Shown here piece by piece: positions 52,705 to 62,252 of a stretch of 64,000 nt of DNA. A program made the position numbers and the translations under genes. This DNA comes from Paenibacillus taiwanensis DSM 18679 (GTDB lineage Bacteria > Bacillota > Bacilli > Paenibacillales > Paenibacillaceae): positions 335,705 to 399,704 of the forward strand of contig NZ_KE384306.1 of assembly GCF_000425125.1 (NCBI RefSeq), written 5' to 3'. Each line of letters opens with the position of its first letter. Position 1 is the first letter of the stretch. A model generated the notes under the pieces. The model was not told where the DNA came from, did no database searches, and saw only the letters and a list, made by a program, of their open reading frames with translations.

Positions 52705-53589
52705 ATGGTTTTCAGTATGACCGGATATGGTCAATCCGCCCAAGAAATCGGTGGATATAAGATTAGTATGGAAATGAAATCCGTAAATCATCGATACAGC
52801 GAGATCGTGGTTCGAATGCCGCGGGAATGGACTTGTTACGAAGATCGGTTGCGTCGTATGGTGCAGCAGCGAATCGTTCGCGGTCGTGTAGACGTCTTTA
52901 TTAACAAAGAGCGTGCAGGCGAATCCACAAGTTCGGTTGAAATCAACATGCAAGTTGTTGATGCATACATGCAAGCAGCTGAGCAGCTTCGTCAGAAGTA
53001 CGGCATGTCTGGTCATGTAGATGTGAATGAACTGCTGCGTTTGCCAGATGTGATGACGGTTCGTGAAGTGACGACTTTGTCTGATGAACAGTTGCAAGCT
53101 TGCTTGGAGGACGGATTAAGCGAAGCATTGGAAGGTTTATGCCGGATGCGTGCAATGGAAGGCAGTCACTTGGAGCAGGATACGAAGGAAAGACTGGCCC
53201 GACTTGAAGCCATTCATGCCGAGTTAGTGGAATGGGCGCCCGTAGTTGTAACGGATTATCGAGCGAAGCTGAAGCAGCGACTCGAGCAACTGGCTGATCA
53301 GCATCTTACGTTTGATGATGCGAAGTACGGTATGGAGGTCGCGCTTTTTGCGGAGCGCTCCAACGTCGATGAAGAACTAACGAGGCTGAAGAGTCATTTA
53401 CAGCAATTCAACCAACTGCTCTCAAGCAACGAACCGATTGGCCGGAAGCTTGATTTCCTGATACAGGAGATGAATCGCGAGACGAACACGATAGGTTCTA
53501 AGGCGAACCATCTGGAACTGGTTAATCGGGTAGTCGAGATGAAGGCAGAGTTAGAGAAGATTCGCGAGCAAGTAGCGAACATGGAGTAA
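52705..53589 (+). CDS. YicC family endoribonuclease (YloC)
   Basis: This 294-residue protein has the YicC signature [14 protein letters not shown] at the N-terminus, [18 protein letters not shown], and the C-terminal [23 protein letters not shown]. coli YicC was recently described as an RNase; the Bacillus member YloC is less characterised. It precedes remA, gmk and rpoZ as in B. subtilis. ATG 52705 gives the family N-terminus MVFSMTGYG; the ATG 15 nt upstream lacks a ribosome site. It is 32 bp after the methionine enzyme. Confidence 0.92.
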   Translation: MVFSMTGYGQSAQEIGGYKISMEMKSVNHRYSEIVVRMPREWTCYEDRLRRMVQQRIVRGRVDVFINKERAGESTSSVEINMQVVDAYMQAAEQLRQKYGMSGHVDVNELLRLPDVMTVREVTTLSDEQLQACLEDGLSEALEGLCRMRAMEGSHLEQDTKERLARLEAIHAELVEWAPVVVTDYRAKLKQRLEQLADQHLTFDDAKYGMEVALFAERSNVDEELTRLKSHLQQFNQLLSSNEPIGRKLDFLIQEMNRETNTIGSKANHLELVNRVVEMKAELEKIREQVANME

Positions 53590-53620
53590 CATGGAGCGTC
53601 GAACTAGAGGAGGACCAGGA

Positions 53621-53881
53621 ATGGCGATTAAGCTGATTAATATCGGTTTTGGTAACATCGTATCTGCCAACCGTATTATTTCGATTGTGAGTCCGGAATC
53701 GGCTCCGATCAAGCGTATTATCCAAGAAGCACGTGACCGACATATGCTGATCGACGCGACTTACGGACGCCGTACGCGCGCAGTTATCATTACGGACAGC
53801 GACCATGTCATTTTATCGGCGGTTCAACCGGAGACGGTAGCGCATCGCTTATCAACGAAGGATGACGACAACGACGAATAA
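53621..53881 (+). CDS. remA: RemA, extracellular matrix regulator (DUF370)
   Basis: This 86-residue DNA-binding protein activates matrix and osmolyte genes in B. subtilis. The family-diagnostic sequence [32 protein letters not shown] is split over residues 3-34, with the following [18 protein letters not shown] (here [18 protein letters not shown]). ATG 53621 follows GAGGAGG by 7 nt. It is in the yicC-remA-gmk-rpoZ operon with tight spacing (31 bp and 13 bp). Confidence 0.95.
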   Translation: MAIKLINIGFGNIVSANRIISIVSPESAPIKRIIQEARDRHMLIDATYGRRTRAVIITDSDHVILSAVQPETVAHRLSTKDDDNDE

Positions 53882-53894
53882 AATGGAGACGAAC

Positions 53895-54461
53895 ATGAAG
53901 AAGGGTTTATTGATTGTACTGTCCGGTCCATCCGGTGTTGGCAAAGGGACGGTATGTAAAGCATTGCTGAAGAAGACATCGAATCTGACGTATTCGGTGT
54001 CGGCTACTACGCGTCAGCCTCGACTTGGCGAAGTAGATGGCGTGAATTACTTTTTTAAGTCACGTGACCATTTCCTTCGTATGATTGAAGAGGATGCGCT
54101 GCTTGAGTACGCAGAATACGTAGGTAACTACTATGGCACACCACGTGAATTCGTCGACAAGACGTTGGAACAAGGGAAGGATATTATTCTTGAGATTGAA
54201 GTGCAGGGTGCATTGAAGGTCAAGGAGAAGTTTCCAGATGGCATTTTTATTTTCCTCTTGCCGCCGTCGCTGGACGAGCTTAAGGATCGAATTATTGGTC
54301 GTGGCACGGAAAATGAAACAGTTATTGACCATCGTATGAATGTTGCGATTGAAGAGATTGCGTTAATGGAGCATTATGATTATGCTGTCGTTAATGATGA
54401 GATCGATATGGCTTGCAAGCGTATAGAAAGTATTATTATTGCCGAACATTGTAAAATTTAA
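53895..54461 (+). CDS. gmk: guanylate kinase
   Basis: This 188-residue enzyme phosphorylates GMP to GDP. Walker A is GPSGVGKGT (11-19); the GMP-binding segment is [19 protein letters not shown], and [27 protein letters not shown] is typical. ATG 53895 follows GGAG by 6 nt; upstream ATG codons at 53862 and 53883 are less well placed. Length is standard (about 200 or fewer). Confidence 0.95.
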   Translation: MKKGLLIVLSGPSGVGKGTVCKALLKKTSNLTYSVSATTRQPRLGEVDGVNYFFKSRDHFLRMIEEDALLEYAEYVGNYYGTPREFVDKTLEQGKDIILEIEVQGALKVKEKFPDGIFIFLLPPSLDELKDRIIGRGTENETVIDHRMNVAIEEIALMEHYDYAVVNDEIDMACKRIESIIIAEHCKI

Positions 54462-54481
54462 GTCTACCGCGTAGACTTTAG

Positions 54482-54508
54482 GAAGGCGCACTTTTCAAGT
54501 GTGCCTTC
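54482..54508 (+). other. hairpin between gmk and rpoZ
   Basis: GAAGGCGCACTT (54482-54493) pairs with AAGTGTGCCTTC (54497-54508; one G-U pair) with a TTC loop. No T run follows (TCACGG), so it is more likely an RNA processing or stability element than a terminator. Confidence 0.6.
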
Positions 54509-54542
54509 TCACGGTTTGAATTTGCTAAAGGGGTGCGGAACT

Positions 54543-54749
54543 ATGTTATATCCATCTATCGATGAATTGGTGAGAAAAGCCGACAGTAAGTATTCTTTGG
54601 TTGTTGCTGCTTCTCGTCGTGCACGTCAGCTTCGTGAAGGAGAGCGTTCGGAACTGTTGCAGCCGAAATCTCACAAATATGTAGGTATGGCGCTCGAAGA
54701 AATTTACGATGAATTTATTCGTATCGAGCAGGATCCTCAACAGCAATAA
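54543..54749 (+). CDS. rpoZ: DNA-directed RNA polymerase omega subunit
   Basis: This 68-residue protein has the omega signature PSIDELVRKADSKYSLVVAASRRARQLREG, split over 4-33, with the following ERSELLQPKSHKYVGMALEEIYDEFI. Omega helps assemble RNA polymerase through beta-prime. ATG 54543 follows AAAGGGG by 9 nt. It ends the operon; a structured region with no T run follows. Confidence 0.95.
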   Translation: MLYPSIDELVRKADSKYSLVVAASRRARQLREGERSELLQPKSHKYVGMALEEIYDEFIRIEQDPQQQ

Positions 54750-54757
54750 GGCTGCAG

Positions 54758-54805
54758 GAGCATCGCGTATTGAATCACCTGCGGGAGATTCAGTAGGCGA
54801 TGCTC
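54758..54805 (+). other. two-stem hairpin after rpoZ
   Basis: GAGCATCGC (54758-54766) pairs with GCGATGCTC (54797-54805), with an inner TGAATC/GATTCA pairing. Its right arm overlaps the -35 region of the following promoter. Confidence 0.6.
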
Positions 54806-54818
54806 TCGCATGTATAAT
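54789..54818 (+). promoter_or_regulatory. promoter between rpoZ and coaBC
   Basis: TTCAGT (54789-54794), 18 bp spacer, TATAAT (54813-54818). A transcript would start near 54825 and meet the terminator at 54970-54996, giving an RNA of about 170 nt, or read through to coaBC. Confidence 0.5.
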
Positions 54819-55076
54819 AGTGTGACACAACAGGACAGCCTTGTTGCCCAGAAACGACGGTTTAATTCACGTCAGGTGACCATTTTTGGTTGGCCGCTGC
54901 ATTGCATCGCAGTGCAGGATGCATTGAAATACATGTGCCGCCCTACGGCACTTATGATGAAGAACATCAAACAACCGCAAGGTTGTTATTTTTTTCATTT
55001 GGACGACGGTTCTTTAACCGAGGTTAGGTTATACAGAGCTCTACAAAACAATTACTATTGCATATGGAGACCGTGA
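54810..55076 (+). CDS. uncertain small ORF between rpoZ and coaBC
   Basis: An 88-codon frame ends at TGA 55074-55076. The protein-like C-terminal part reads GCYFFHLDDGSLTEVRLYRALQNNYYCIWRP, which looks more like a coding region than noise, but I recognise no family. Its ATG overlaps the -10 of a promoter, so translation from that ATG needs a transcript started elsewhere (for example rpoZ read-through), and there is no clear ribosome site. An intrinsic terminator lies inside the frame. It may be a real small gene, a leader peptide region or a chance ORF over an RNA gene. Confidence 0.35.
   Translation: MYNSVTQQDSLVAQKRRFNSRQVTIFGWPLHCIAVQDALKYMCRPTALMMKNIKQPQGCYFFHLDDGSLTEVRLYRALQNNYYCIWRP
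54970..54996 (+). terminator. terminator inside the small ORF region
   Basis: AACAACC (54970-54976) and GGTTGTT (54981-54987) with a GCAA loop, followed by ATTTTTTT. It is 174 nt before coaBC. Confidence 0.7.
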
Positions 55077-55169
55077 TTAATATAGCTAGTATTTATATAC
55101 AACTAATGGTCATGAATCGAGTCTTGGTGTACAGCTTGAATAGATTTAGATCACGAAAGGCGGGAGCTT

Positions 55170-56435
55170 ATGTTGCACGGGAAGACGATTGTGCTAGGCA
55201 TAACTGGAGGGATTGCTGCTTATAAAGCGGCAGCGCTTTGCAGCAAGTTGACCCAGGCGGGGGCTACAGTTCATGTGATCATGACGAAGGGCGCTACTCA
55301 GTTCATCTCGGAGCTGACGCTACAGACGTTGTCGCGGCAGCCAGTGTACACGGACACCTTTGATGAACGTGATCCCTCTGTTGTATCACACATCCATTTG
55401 GCCGACAGTGCAGATTTGTTTCTTATTGCCCCAGCGACCGCCAACATTATCGCAAAGATGGCCTATGGGTTAGCTGACGATATGCTGTCTACATCTTTAC
55501 TGGCGACAACTGCGCCGATTATGGTCGCTCCGGCAATGAATGTTCATATGTATGCCCATCCGGCTGTTCAGCAAAATATGAATACGCTGCGTGAACGAGG
55601 CGTATTTATGGTGGAGCCTGGTGAAGGACTGCTTGCTTGCGGATATGTTGGCAAGGGACGTCTGGCTGAGCCAGAATACATTGTTGAACAGGTTGAACGT
55701 TTTTTTGCTGATGGCTCTCGTGGCGATAGGCTATCAAATGTTGTGGGTGCACTGCAAGAACAGCAAAAGCCATTAACGGGCCGCGCGGTTATCGTTACGG
55801 CGGGTGGTACTGTTGAACGAATCGATCCAGTACGTTATATTACGAACGATTCTTCTGGTAAAATGGGCTTCGCGGTGGCAGCAGCTGCTCGTGATATGGG
55901 AGCTACAGTCACCTTGATTGCGGGACAGACACAGGTTGAGCCTCCTGAAGGTGTACATTTGGTTCGAGTAGAATCTACTCAAGACATGTATGATGCTGTA
56001 TTGGAGCTGTTCCCGACTGCTGATGTGGTTGTAAAGGCTGCCGCAGTGGCGGATTATAAACCTGTCATACGTGCAGAGCAGAAAATGAAGAAGACAGCGG
56101 ACAGGTTGATGCTCGAATTAGAGCGTAATCCTGATATTTTGGCAACGTTAGGTAAACAGAAGCAGCAGCAAGTATTAATCGGTTTTGCTGCTGAGACGAA
56201 TGATGTTGAGCGATATGCAATGGACAAGCTGCGACGCAAAAACTGCGATCTTATCGTCGCCAATGACGTATCTCGTGATGATGCTGGCTTTAGAACAGAC
56301 AATAATGAAGTGCAAATATATGATCGTAATGGTCTGGTAGAATCTATCGCGTTGACTTCAAAGTCAGCAATTGCCCATCGTATTATGGAGCTGGCTATAG
56401 AACGCATCGTACAAGAGGTGCAGGCGGTTGAATGA
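55170..56435 (+). CDS. coaBC: bifunctional phosphopantothenoylcysteine decarboxylase/phosphopantothenate-cysteine ligase
   Basis: This 421-residue protein performs two CoA synthesis steps. The CoaC flavoprotein domain (about 1-180) has VLGITGGIAAYKAAAL, the catalytic His in HIHLADSADLFLIAPATANI, PAMNVHM and the LACGYVGKGR cysteine. The CoaB domain (from about 205) has VIVTAGGTVERIDPVRYITNDSSGKMG. ATG 55170 follows AAGGCGG. The gene is followed by priA with an 8-bp overlap, so the two are one unit. The 420 bp before it hold a promoter, terminator and uncertain ORF. Confidence 0.95.
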   Translation: MLHGKTIVLGITGGIAAYKAAALCSKLTQAGATVHVIMTKGATQFISELTLQTLSRQPVYTDTFDERDPSVVSHIHLADSADLFLIAPATANIIAKMAYGLADDMLSTSLLATTAPIMVAPAMNVHMYAHPAVQQNMNTLRERGVFMVEPGEGLLACGYVGKGRLAEPEYIVEQVERFFADGSRGDRLSNVVGALQEQQKPLTGRAVIVTAGGTVERIDPVRYITNDSSGKMGFAVAAAARDMGATVTLIAGQTQVEPPEGVHLVRVESTQDMYDAVLELFPTADVVVKAAAVADYKPVIRAEQKMKKTADRLMLELERNPDILATLGKQKQQQVLIGFAAETNDVERYAMDKLRRKNCDLIVANDVSRDDAGFRTDNNEVQIYDRNGLVESIALTSKSAIAHRIMELAIERIVQEVQAVE

Positions 56436-59139
56436 TGAACTCTTGTTCAAGCAGAGCTTTGATCAAGCTGCGGGAGCGAAAGTGGAGACGGGTGAAGGAA
56501 CATGGATTGCTCGTGTCATTGTGGATATACCGAGTAAGCAGACGAATCGTCCTTTTGATTATAGCGTGCCTGAATCGATGCGTCCTTGGATTGAAGTGGG
56601 CAGCCGTGTAGGAGTGCCATTTGGGCCAAGAACTGTGCAGGGCTTTGTAATCGGGCTGACAGTAGGCACAGACATTCCTTCTGCACGCTTAAAGGCTGTC
56701 CAACAAGTGCTCGATCTCATTCCGCCATTACCTGCGGATTTGGTGATGCTGGCGGAATGGATGAGTCATCAATATGTGTGTACACATACGGCAGCGCTCC
56801 AAGTTATGATTCCCAGTGCTTTAAAAGGGAAGAGTGAGAAAGCGCTTCGGCTTGGGGAAGAAGCAAGGGCTTATTTAACATCAACCCAATCTCGATTGAC
56901 AGATTGGGAAGAAGAAGGGCCTCAGCCATGCGGCATCAGCGAAGCAGAAGCAGAAACAAGAGATGGCGGGGACCATCGGGATGTGGGAGACCAGACACTA
57001 ATCGGATGGTTGTCGCAGTCGATGCTTGACGAGCCGACTGTCAGAAGGCTTCTTTATTATGTCAAGGAACATGAGCCTGTAGTTACTGATAAGCTATTGC
57101 AGGCCTATCCCTATGCGGCAAGAGCGATTAAGGCTTCGTTGCTGGCGGGATGGTTAGTGGAGACAGAACGAATTAGAGATCGTATCGGAGTCAAGAAACT
57201 AAAACGAGTATCCTTGCATCTGCCGTCTGCTGAAGTGGAATCATTTATGGCGTCACTGAAAGCAAAGCGCCAGCGAGAGACGCTGGAAATGCTGTTGTTG
57301 ATGGATGGAGAAATGCCGCTTAAAGATTTAAATGCAACGGCCGTTAAAGCACTTGCTGACAAAGGCATAGTTATCATCGATGAAGTTGAAGTGCTGCGAG
57401 ACCCTTACGCAGATCGAAGATTTAAGCCGTCAGATCCTTTACCATTGATGGAAGAGCAACAATCCGTGTTTAATCAGTTGGCTTTAGCGTTAGAGGAAGG
57501 CAAGGCCCGTTCCTTCTTGCTGCACGGGGTTACTGGGAGTGGGAAGACAGAAGTTTACTTACAAGCGATTGAACGGAGTCTGAAAGCTGGTAAAGAGGCG
57601 ATTGTGCTCGTACCTGAAATATCGTTGACTCCTCAGATGGTAGAACGGTTTAAGGGCAGATTCGGCTCAAGGGTCGCCGTGATGCACAGTCGCCTTTCCC
57701 AAGGAGAGCGGTATGATGAATGGCGCAAGATTAGAGAAGGTCGTGTACAGGTGGCGATTGGTGCACGATCAGCCGTATTTGCACCTTTTCGGCATATAGG
57801 TCTTATTATTATTGATGAGGAACATGAAACCTCCTATAAGCAGGAAGAAACACCAAAGTATCATGCTCGTGATGTAGCCATTGAGCGTGCTAGACTGCAT
57901 GACGCGGTGGTAGTGCTCGGTTCCGCAACACCTTCTATGGAATCTTATTATGCTGCGAAGATGGATCGTTATGATGACATTCCGCAAGGTTTGGAACGAC
58001 CGAGATGGAAGCTGGCTCCACTTGCGATGCCTACTCGTGTAGAGGGTCGGGAACTGCCTCCCGTCACCATCGTTGATATGCGTGAGCAGCTTAAAGTAGG
58101 CAATCGCTCTATGTTCAGCCAACAGCTAGAAGCGGCGTTGGAAGCTAGATTAGAACGAGGCGAGCAAACTGTGCTGCTCTTAAATCGGAGGGGCTATTCT
58201 ACATTTGTGATGTGCCGAACGTGCGGATACGTGGCCCAATGTCCAGAATGTGACATCTCGTTGACCTATCATATGAAGACAGAGCACATGCGCTGCCATT
58301 ACTGTGGGTATACAGAACGTGCGCCTTCCGTGTGCCCCTCTTGCGAGAGTGAGCATATTCGCTTTTTTGGAACAGGCACACAGCGGGTCGAAGAACAACT
58401 GGCTCGCCGTTTTCCAGGTATTCGAGTCATCCGAATGGACGTAGATACGACAACGGAGAAGGGATCGCATGAGCGAATGTTGCAGCAGTTTCGTGAACGG
58501 CGAGCTGATGTACTGCTTGGCACGCAAATGGTTGCAAAAGGATTAGATTTCCCTTACGTCACGCTCGTAGGCGTCATTGCTGCTGATTCTGCATTGCACA
58601 TGCCGGATTTTAGGGCGGCTGAGAAGACGTTCCAACTGCTCACTCAAGTTGCAGGTCGTGCAGGCAGACATCATCTTCCAGGTGAGGTGGTTGTGCAAAC
58701 ATATGCACCTGAACATTACTCGATCAATCATGCGTCACAGCATGATTACAGCGGCTTTGCCTCTGATGAGCTGCGTCATCGTCGGACACAACTTGTGCCA
58801 CCTTTTTGCCGGCTCGCGCTGCTTACCATGACACATGAACAGCTTCCGCTGTTAGTCAGAGCTGCAGAGAACGCGGCCATACGAATCAAGGAGCTTGCGG
58901 AACGTCAAGGGTGGCTGATGCCACTACACACTGCTGTAAACGCGGTTGACGTATTTGGGCCAGTCGCGTCTCCGATACCACGCATTAAGAACAAATACAG
59001 GTTCCAATGCACTGTTAAATGCAAGGGAGATATTGATTTGTCGGCACTAATGGCCGAGGTGCTTGCAACGCTTGAACCGATGTCACGTGAACAGGGAGTA
59101 TTGTTTAGTGTAGACATAGATCCGCAGATGATGATGTGA
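56428..59139 (+). CDS. priA: primosomal protein N' (PriA helicase)
   Basis: This 903-residue 3'-5' helicase restarts stalled replication forks. Walker A is HGVTGSGKTEVY, Walker B DEEH, and the two zinc clusters are CRTCGYVAQCPECD and CHYCGYTERAPSVCPSC. The C-terminal helicase domain shows GTQMVAKGLDFPYVTLVG. It is about 100 residues longer than B. subtilis PriA; an acidic, Asp/Glu/Gly-rich insert lies at about 150-190. The TTG start at 56428 overlaps coaBC by 8 bp and follows AGGTG. Confidence 0.95.
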   Translation: MNDELLFKQSFDQAAGAKVETGEGTWIARVIVDIPSKQTNRPFDYSVPESMRPWIEVGSRVGVPFGPRTVQGFVIGLTVGTDIPSARLKAVQQVLDLIPPLPADLVMLAEWMSHQYVCTHTAALQVMIPSALKGKSEKALRLGEEARAYLTSTQSRLTDWEEEGPQPCGISEAEAETRDGGDHRDVGDQTLIGWLSQSMLDEPTVRRLLYYVKEHEPVVTDKLLQAYPYAARAIKASLLAGWLVETERIRDRIGVKKLKRVSLHLPSAEVESFMASLKAKRQRETLEMLLLMDGEMPLKDLNATAVKALADKGIVIIDEVEVLRDPYADRRFKPSDPLPLMEEQQSVFNQLALALEEGKARSFLLHGVTGSGKTEVYLQAIERSLKAGKEAIVLVPEISLTPQMVERFKGRFGSRVAVMHSRLSQGERYDEWRKIREGRVQVAIGARSAVFAPFRHIGLIIIDEEHETSYKQEETPKYHARDVAIERARLHDAVVVLGSATPSMESYYAAKMDRYDDIPQGLERPRWKLAPLAMPTRVEGRELPPVTIVDMREQLKVGNRSMFSQQLEAALEARLERGEQTVLLLNRRGYSTFVMCRTCGYVAQCPECDISLTYHMKTEHMRCHYCGYTERAPSVCPSCESEHIRFFGTGTQRVEEQLARRFPGIRVIRMDVDTTTEKGSHERMLQQFRERRADVLLGTQMVAKGLDFPYVTLVGVIAADSALHMPDFRAAEKTFQLLTQVAGRAGRHHLPGEVVVQTYAPEHYSINHASQHDYSGFASDELRHRRTQLVPPFCRLALLTMTHEQLPLLVRAAENAAIRIKELAERQGWLMPLHTAVNAVDVFGPVASPIPRIKNKYRFQCTVKCKGDIDLSALMAEVLATLEPMSREQGVLFSVDIDPQMMM

Positions 59140-59322
59140 TAAGCGTGAAGATGTTCATGTATGCTATATTTGACTTAAGTGTGATTTAAATTTGATGTTA
59201 AACTGATCAGAATCTGAATTAAATCTAATCTAAAGGCAGAGATAAACTTTTCCGGTTGATCACTTGTTATGAGCAAAGTCATGTAATCGGAGCGACTGCG
59301 CTTACACAATGATAACTGCTCA

Positions 59323-59350
59323 TTTATGCCCATATAGATAAGGGTATAAC
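59323..59350 (+). promoter_or_regulatory. possible def promoter
   Basis: TTTATG (59323-59328), 16 bp spacer, TATAAC (59345-59350). The AT-rich 59140-59322 contains TTTAAATTTGA and TTAAAC repeats but nothing I can assign. Confidence 0.4.
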
Positions 59351-59383
59351 GTAAATAGATACTAAAAAGGACGGTGCTTTAAC

Positions 59384-59860
59384 ATGGCAATTCGTATTAT
59401 TGTACACGAGCCGGACCCGGTTCTCCATGAAGTAGCGAAAGAAGTAACCAAATTTAACGCAAATCTGCACAAGCTTCTCGACGATATGGCAGATACGATG
59501 TACGATGCGGAAGGTGTGGGGCTGGCTGCACCACAAATCGGAGTACTAAAGCGTGTAATCGTTGTAGATGTCGGAGACGACAACGGACTTATTGAAATGG
59601 TAAATCCAGAACTGGTAGAGATGGAAGGGGAACAACTCGGTCCTGAAGGCTGTCTCAGCATTCCAGGTCTAAATGGTGATGTGCGACGTCATCAGAAAAT
59701 TAAAGTAAAGGGCATGGATCGTAATGGTGAAGTATTCGAAATGATTGCAGAAGACTTCCTAGCACGCGCATTCCAACATGAAATTGACCATCTGAACGGT
59801 ATTCTGTTTACGTCGATTGCGGACAGCGTATATGAAATTCAGCGTCAAGGCAAGGAGTAG
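59384..59860 (+). CDS. def: peptide deformylase
   Basis: This 158-residue iron enzyme removes the N-formyl group from nascent proteins. The three motifs are [18 protein letters not shown] (metal Cys) and QHEIDHLNG (metal His pair). It is a short type 1 form. ATG 59384 follows AAAGGACGG. fmt starts 4 bp after its stop codon, and rsmB overlaps fmt, so formyl addition, removal and rRNA modification are in one operon. Confidence 0.96.
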   Translation: MAIRIIVHEPDPVLHEVAKEVTKFNANLHKLLDDMADTMYDAEGVGLAAPQIGVLKRVIVVDVGDDNGLIEMVNPELVEMEGEQLGPEGCLSIPGLNGDVRRHQKIKVKGMDRNGEVFEMIAEDFLARAFQHEIDHLNGILFTSIADSVYEIQRQGKE

Positions 59861-59864
59861 TCGC

Positions 59865-60827
59865 ATGACAAAAATCGTATTTATGGGCACACCGCAATTT
59901 GCGGTGCCTTCCCTGCAAATGCTGCTGACTGAAGGTTACACAGTGGCGGCGGTTGTTACACAACCGGACCGCCCAGTGGGCCGCAAACGCGTGCTGACGC
60001 CTACTCCAGTCAAGCAAGCGGCATTGGATAACGGGATCACTACGGTATGGCAGCCAGAGAAGCTCCGTACCTCAGAAACTATTGAGCATATTCGTGAATT
60101 GGCTCCTGATCTGATCGTAACGGCAGCGTATGGTCAAATTTTGCCTAAAGCGCTGCTCGACATTCCACGTCAAGGCTGTATTAATGTACATGGCTCCTTA
60201 CTGCCGGGCTACCGTGGTGGTGCGCCAATTCAGCGTTCCATCATGAATGGCGAGCCTAAAACCGGCGTCACCATTATGTACATGGCAGAAGGAATGGACA
60301 CTGGTGATATGATCAGCCGTGTAGAAGTGCCGATTACGGATGCCGACAACGCAGGGACTTTGTTTGATAAGCTTAGCACGGAAGGAGCCGAACTGCTGCG
60401 TCGCACCTTGCCAGAGCTGCTGGCCGGTTCTGTACAAGCAGAAGCTCAGGATGAGACGCTTGCGACTTATGCACCGAATCTGAAGCGAGAAGATGAAAGA
60501 TTGGATTGGACACGTTCTACACGTGAGCTGTTTAATCAGGTGAGGGGGCTTGTTCCTTTCTCAGGTGCGTTTACAACTTGGAACGAAGAAGTGTTTAAGG
60601 TATGGGCGACGGCAGTCCCTGTAACTTCAGATGCTGACACTAGCATTACTGCTAAGCTTGATGCAGTACCTGGCACCGTGCTGACGGTAAGTGAAGACGG
60701 GATCGAAGTGAAGACGGGTGACGCTTCTATTTGGTTAACTGAAGTGCAGCCTGCGGGCAAAAAGGCGATGTCAGTTCGAGACTTTGTTCGTGGAGGCAAA
60801 ATGACACCAGGGACGGTGCTGTTGTGA
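59865..60827 (+). CDS. fmt: methionyl-tRNA formyltransferase
   Basis: This 320-residue enzyme formylates initiator Met-tRNA with 10-formyl-THF. The N-terminal FMGTPQFAVPSL, QPDRPVGR, and the catalytic SLLPGYRGGAPI (Asn/His/Asp site upstream in INVHGSLLPGY) are seen; the C-terminal domain with PFSGAFTTW and VRDFVRGG is typical. ATG 59865 follows AAGGAG by 7 nt; longer in-frame starts would overlap def. The gene overlaps rsmB by 4 bp. Confidence 0.97.
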   Translation: MTKIVFMGTPQFAVPSLQMLLTEGYTVAAVVTQPDRPVGRKRVLTPTPVKQAALDNGITTVWQPEKLRTSETIEHIRELAPDLIVTAAYGQILPKALLDIPRQGCINVHGSLLPGYRGGAPIQRSIMNGEPKTGVTIMYMAEGMDTGDMISRVEVPITDADNAGTLFDKLSTEGAELLRRTLPELLAGSVQAEAQDETLATYAPNLKREDERLDWTRSTRELFNQVRGLVPFSGAFTTWNEEVFKVWATAVPVTSDADTSITAKLDAVPGTVLTVSEDGIEVKTGDASIWLTEVQPAGKKAMSVRDFVRGGKMTPGTVLL

Positions 60828-62212
60828 GCCACAAAGGAACAGAAGCACGCCCTAGACGAAAGACAGCACGTGAGGTAGCACTGGATGTGCTGATTATGGT
60901 CGACAAAGAACAGTCTTATAGCAATTTGCAGCTCAACGAGGCGCTAAACGAAGCAAAGCTGGAACGTGTCGATGCGGGGCTCGCTACTGAGCTTGTATAT
61001 GGCACAATTCAGCGGCTTAACACAATAGATGGTGTGCTTGCGCGCAAAGTGGCCAAAGGGACGGGCAAGCTAAAGCCTTGGATGCGTAACCTACTTCGCA
61101 TGAGCTTGTACCAATTGCAGTATTTGGATCGTATTCCTGCTCATGCGGCAGTTAATGAAGCGGTAGCTATTGCGAAGCGGCGTGGGCAACAAGCGATGGC
61201 TGGATTTGTGAACGGTGTGCTGCGTGGGGTTATGCGTGATCTGCAAGTATGGGATGCACCCCAAAATGCCAATGCGGTTGAGCTTATCGCATGGAATCAT
61301 TCGCATCCGCAATGGCTTGTTGCACGCTGGGTTAGGACTTACGGCGAGAAGGAGACAGCTCGCCTATGTGCTGCTAACAATGAAGCGCCACATGCGAGTG
61401 GTCGAGTGAATCGTCTGTACGGCACTCGCGAGCTGCTGCTTGAGGAGATGAGCGAGCTTGGATTGGAGGTTATGCCGTCTGCACTTAGCCCTGACGGTAT
61501 AATCGGGTACGGCGTTGGGAACTTGGCGCAGACCTCCTGGTATCAGGAGGGTAAGCTATCCGTACAGGATGAAAGTTCCATGCTAGTGGTTGAGGCTGTG
61601 CGTCCAACCGCGGGCATGCGTATACTGGATTGCTGTGCAGCCCCTGGCGGTAAGACGATGCATATCGCAGAGCGCATGGGCAATCAAGGTGAAATTGTCG
61701 CTAACGATGTGCATGCGCACAAAATAGCTCTTATTGCAGAGCAGGCGTCTCGCCTTGGCTTGTCTGCTGTACAAACGATCAATGTGGATGCGGCGACATT
61801 AAGCCAACGACTGCCTGAAGCGAGCTTTGACGTGGTTCTGCTTGACGCGCCTTGTACCGGTTTTGGTGTTATTCGCCGCAAGCCGGATTTGAAGTGGCGC
61901 AAGGATGCGCAAGACGTTGCTTCGATCGCAACCCTACAGAGCCGCTTGATTCAGGAGGCCGCTAAGCTAGTTCGTCCAGGAGGCAGACTTGTCTATTCCA
62001 CTTGTACGATCGAGCATGAGGAAAATGATGAGGTGGTTAGTCAATTTCTTCAGCAGCATACGAAATGGAGCCTTGATGATTCGTGGAAGCTTCATTTGCC
62101 AGCGGACAAGCTTGCGGCTGCGCTGGCGCGCAGCTCGGCAGGAATGCTGCAAGTGCTGCCGCATGATGCCGACTCCGATGGGTTCTTTATCGCGTGTTTA
62201 CAGCGCGAGTAA
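60824..62212 (+). CDS. rsmB: 16S rRNA (cytosine-967-C5)-methyltransferase
   Basis: This 462-residue protein has an N-terminal NusB-like domain (TAREVALDVLIMVDKEQSYSNLQLN...PWMRNLLRMSLYQLQYLDRIPAHAAVNEAV) and a C-terminal RsmB methyltransferase. SAM motif I is CCAAPGGKTMHIAE; the catalytic cysteines are in DAPCTGFGVIRRKPDLKW and YSTCTIEHEEND. GTG 60824 overlaps the fmt stop (GTGA). B. subtilis yloM occupies the same place. Confidence 0.95.
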   Translation: MSHKGTEARPRRKTAREVALDVLIMVDKEQSYSNLQLNEALNEAKLERVDAGLATELVYGTIQRLNTIDGVLARKVAKGTGKLKPWMRNLLRMSLYQLQYLDRIPAHAAVNEAVAIAKRRGQQAMAGFVNGVLRGVMRDLQVWDAPQNANAVELIAWNHSHPQWLVARWVRTYGEKETARLCAANNEAPHASGRVNRLYGTRELLLEEMSELGLEVMPSALSPDGIIGYGVGNLAQTSWYQEGKLSVQDESSMLVVEAVRPTAGMRILDCCAAPGGKTMHIAERMGNQGEIVANDVHAHKIALIAEQASRLGLSAVQTINVDAATLSQRLPEASFDVVLLDAPCTGFGVIRRKPDLKWRKDAQDVASIATLQSRLIQEAAKLVRPGGRLVYSTCTIEHEENDEVVSQFLQQHTKWSLDDSWKLHLPADKLAAALARSSAGMLQVLPHDADSDGFFIACLQRE

Positions 62213-62252
62213 CAGGATACACAGCAACAGCTTCATAGATGATGATAACGAG

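Noticed and set aside
52618-53097. 159-codon ORF antisense to yicC and the end of the methionine enzyme gene
   Set aside because: Overlaps two clear genes on the other strand and reads as low-complexity His/Thr-rich sequence.
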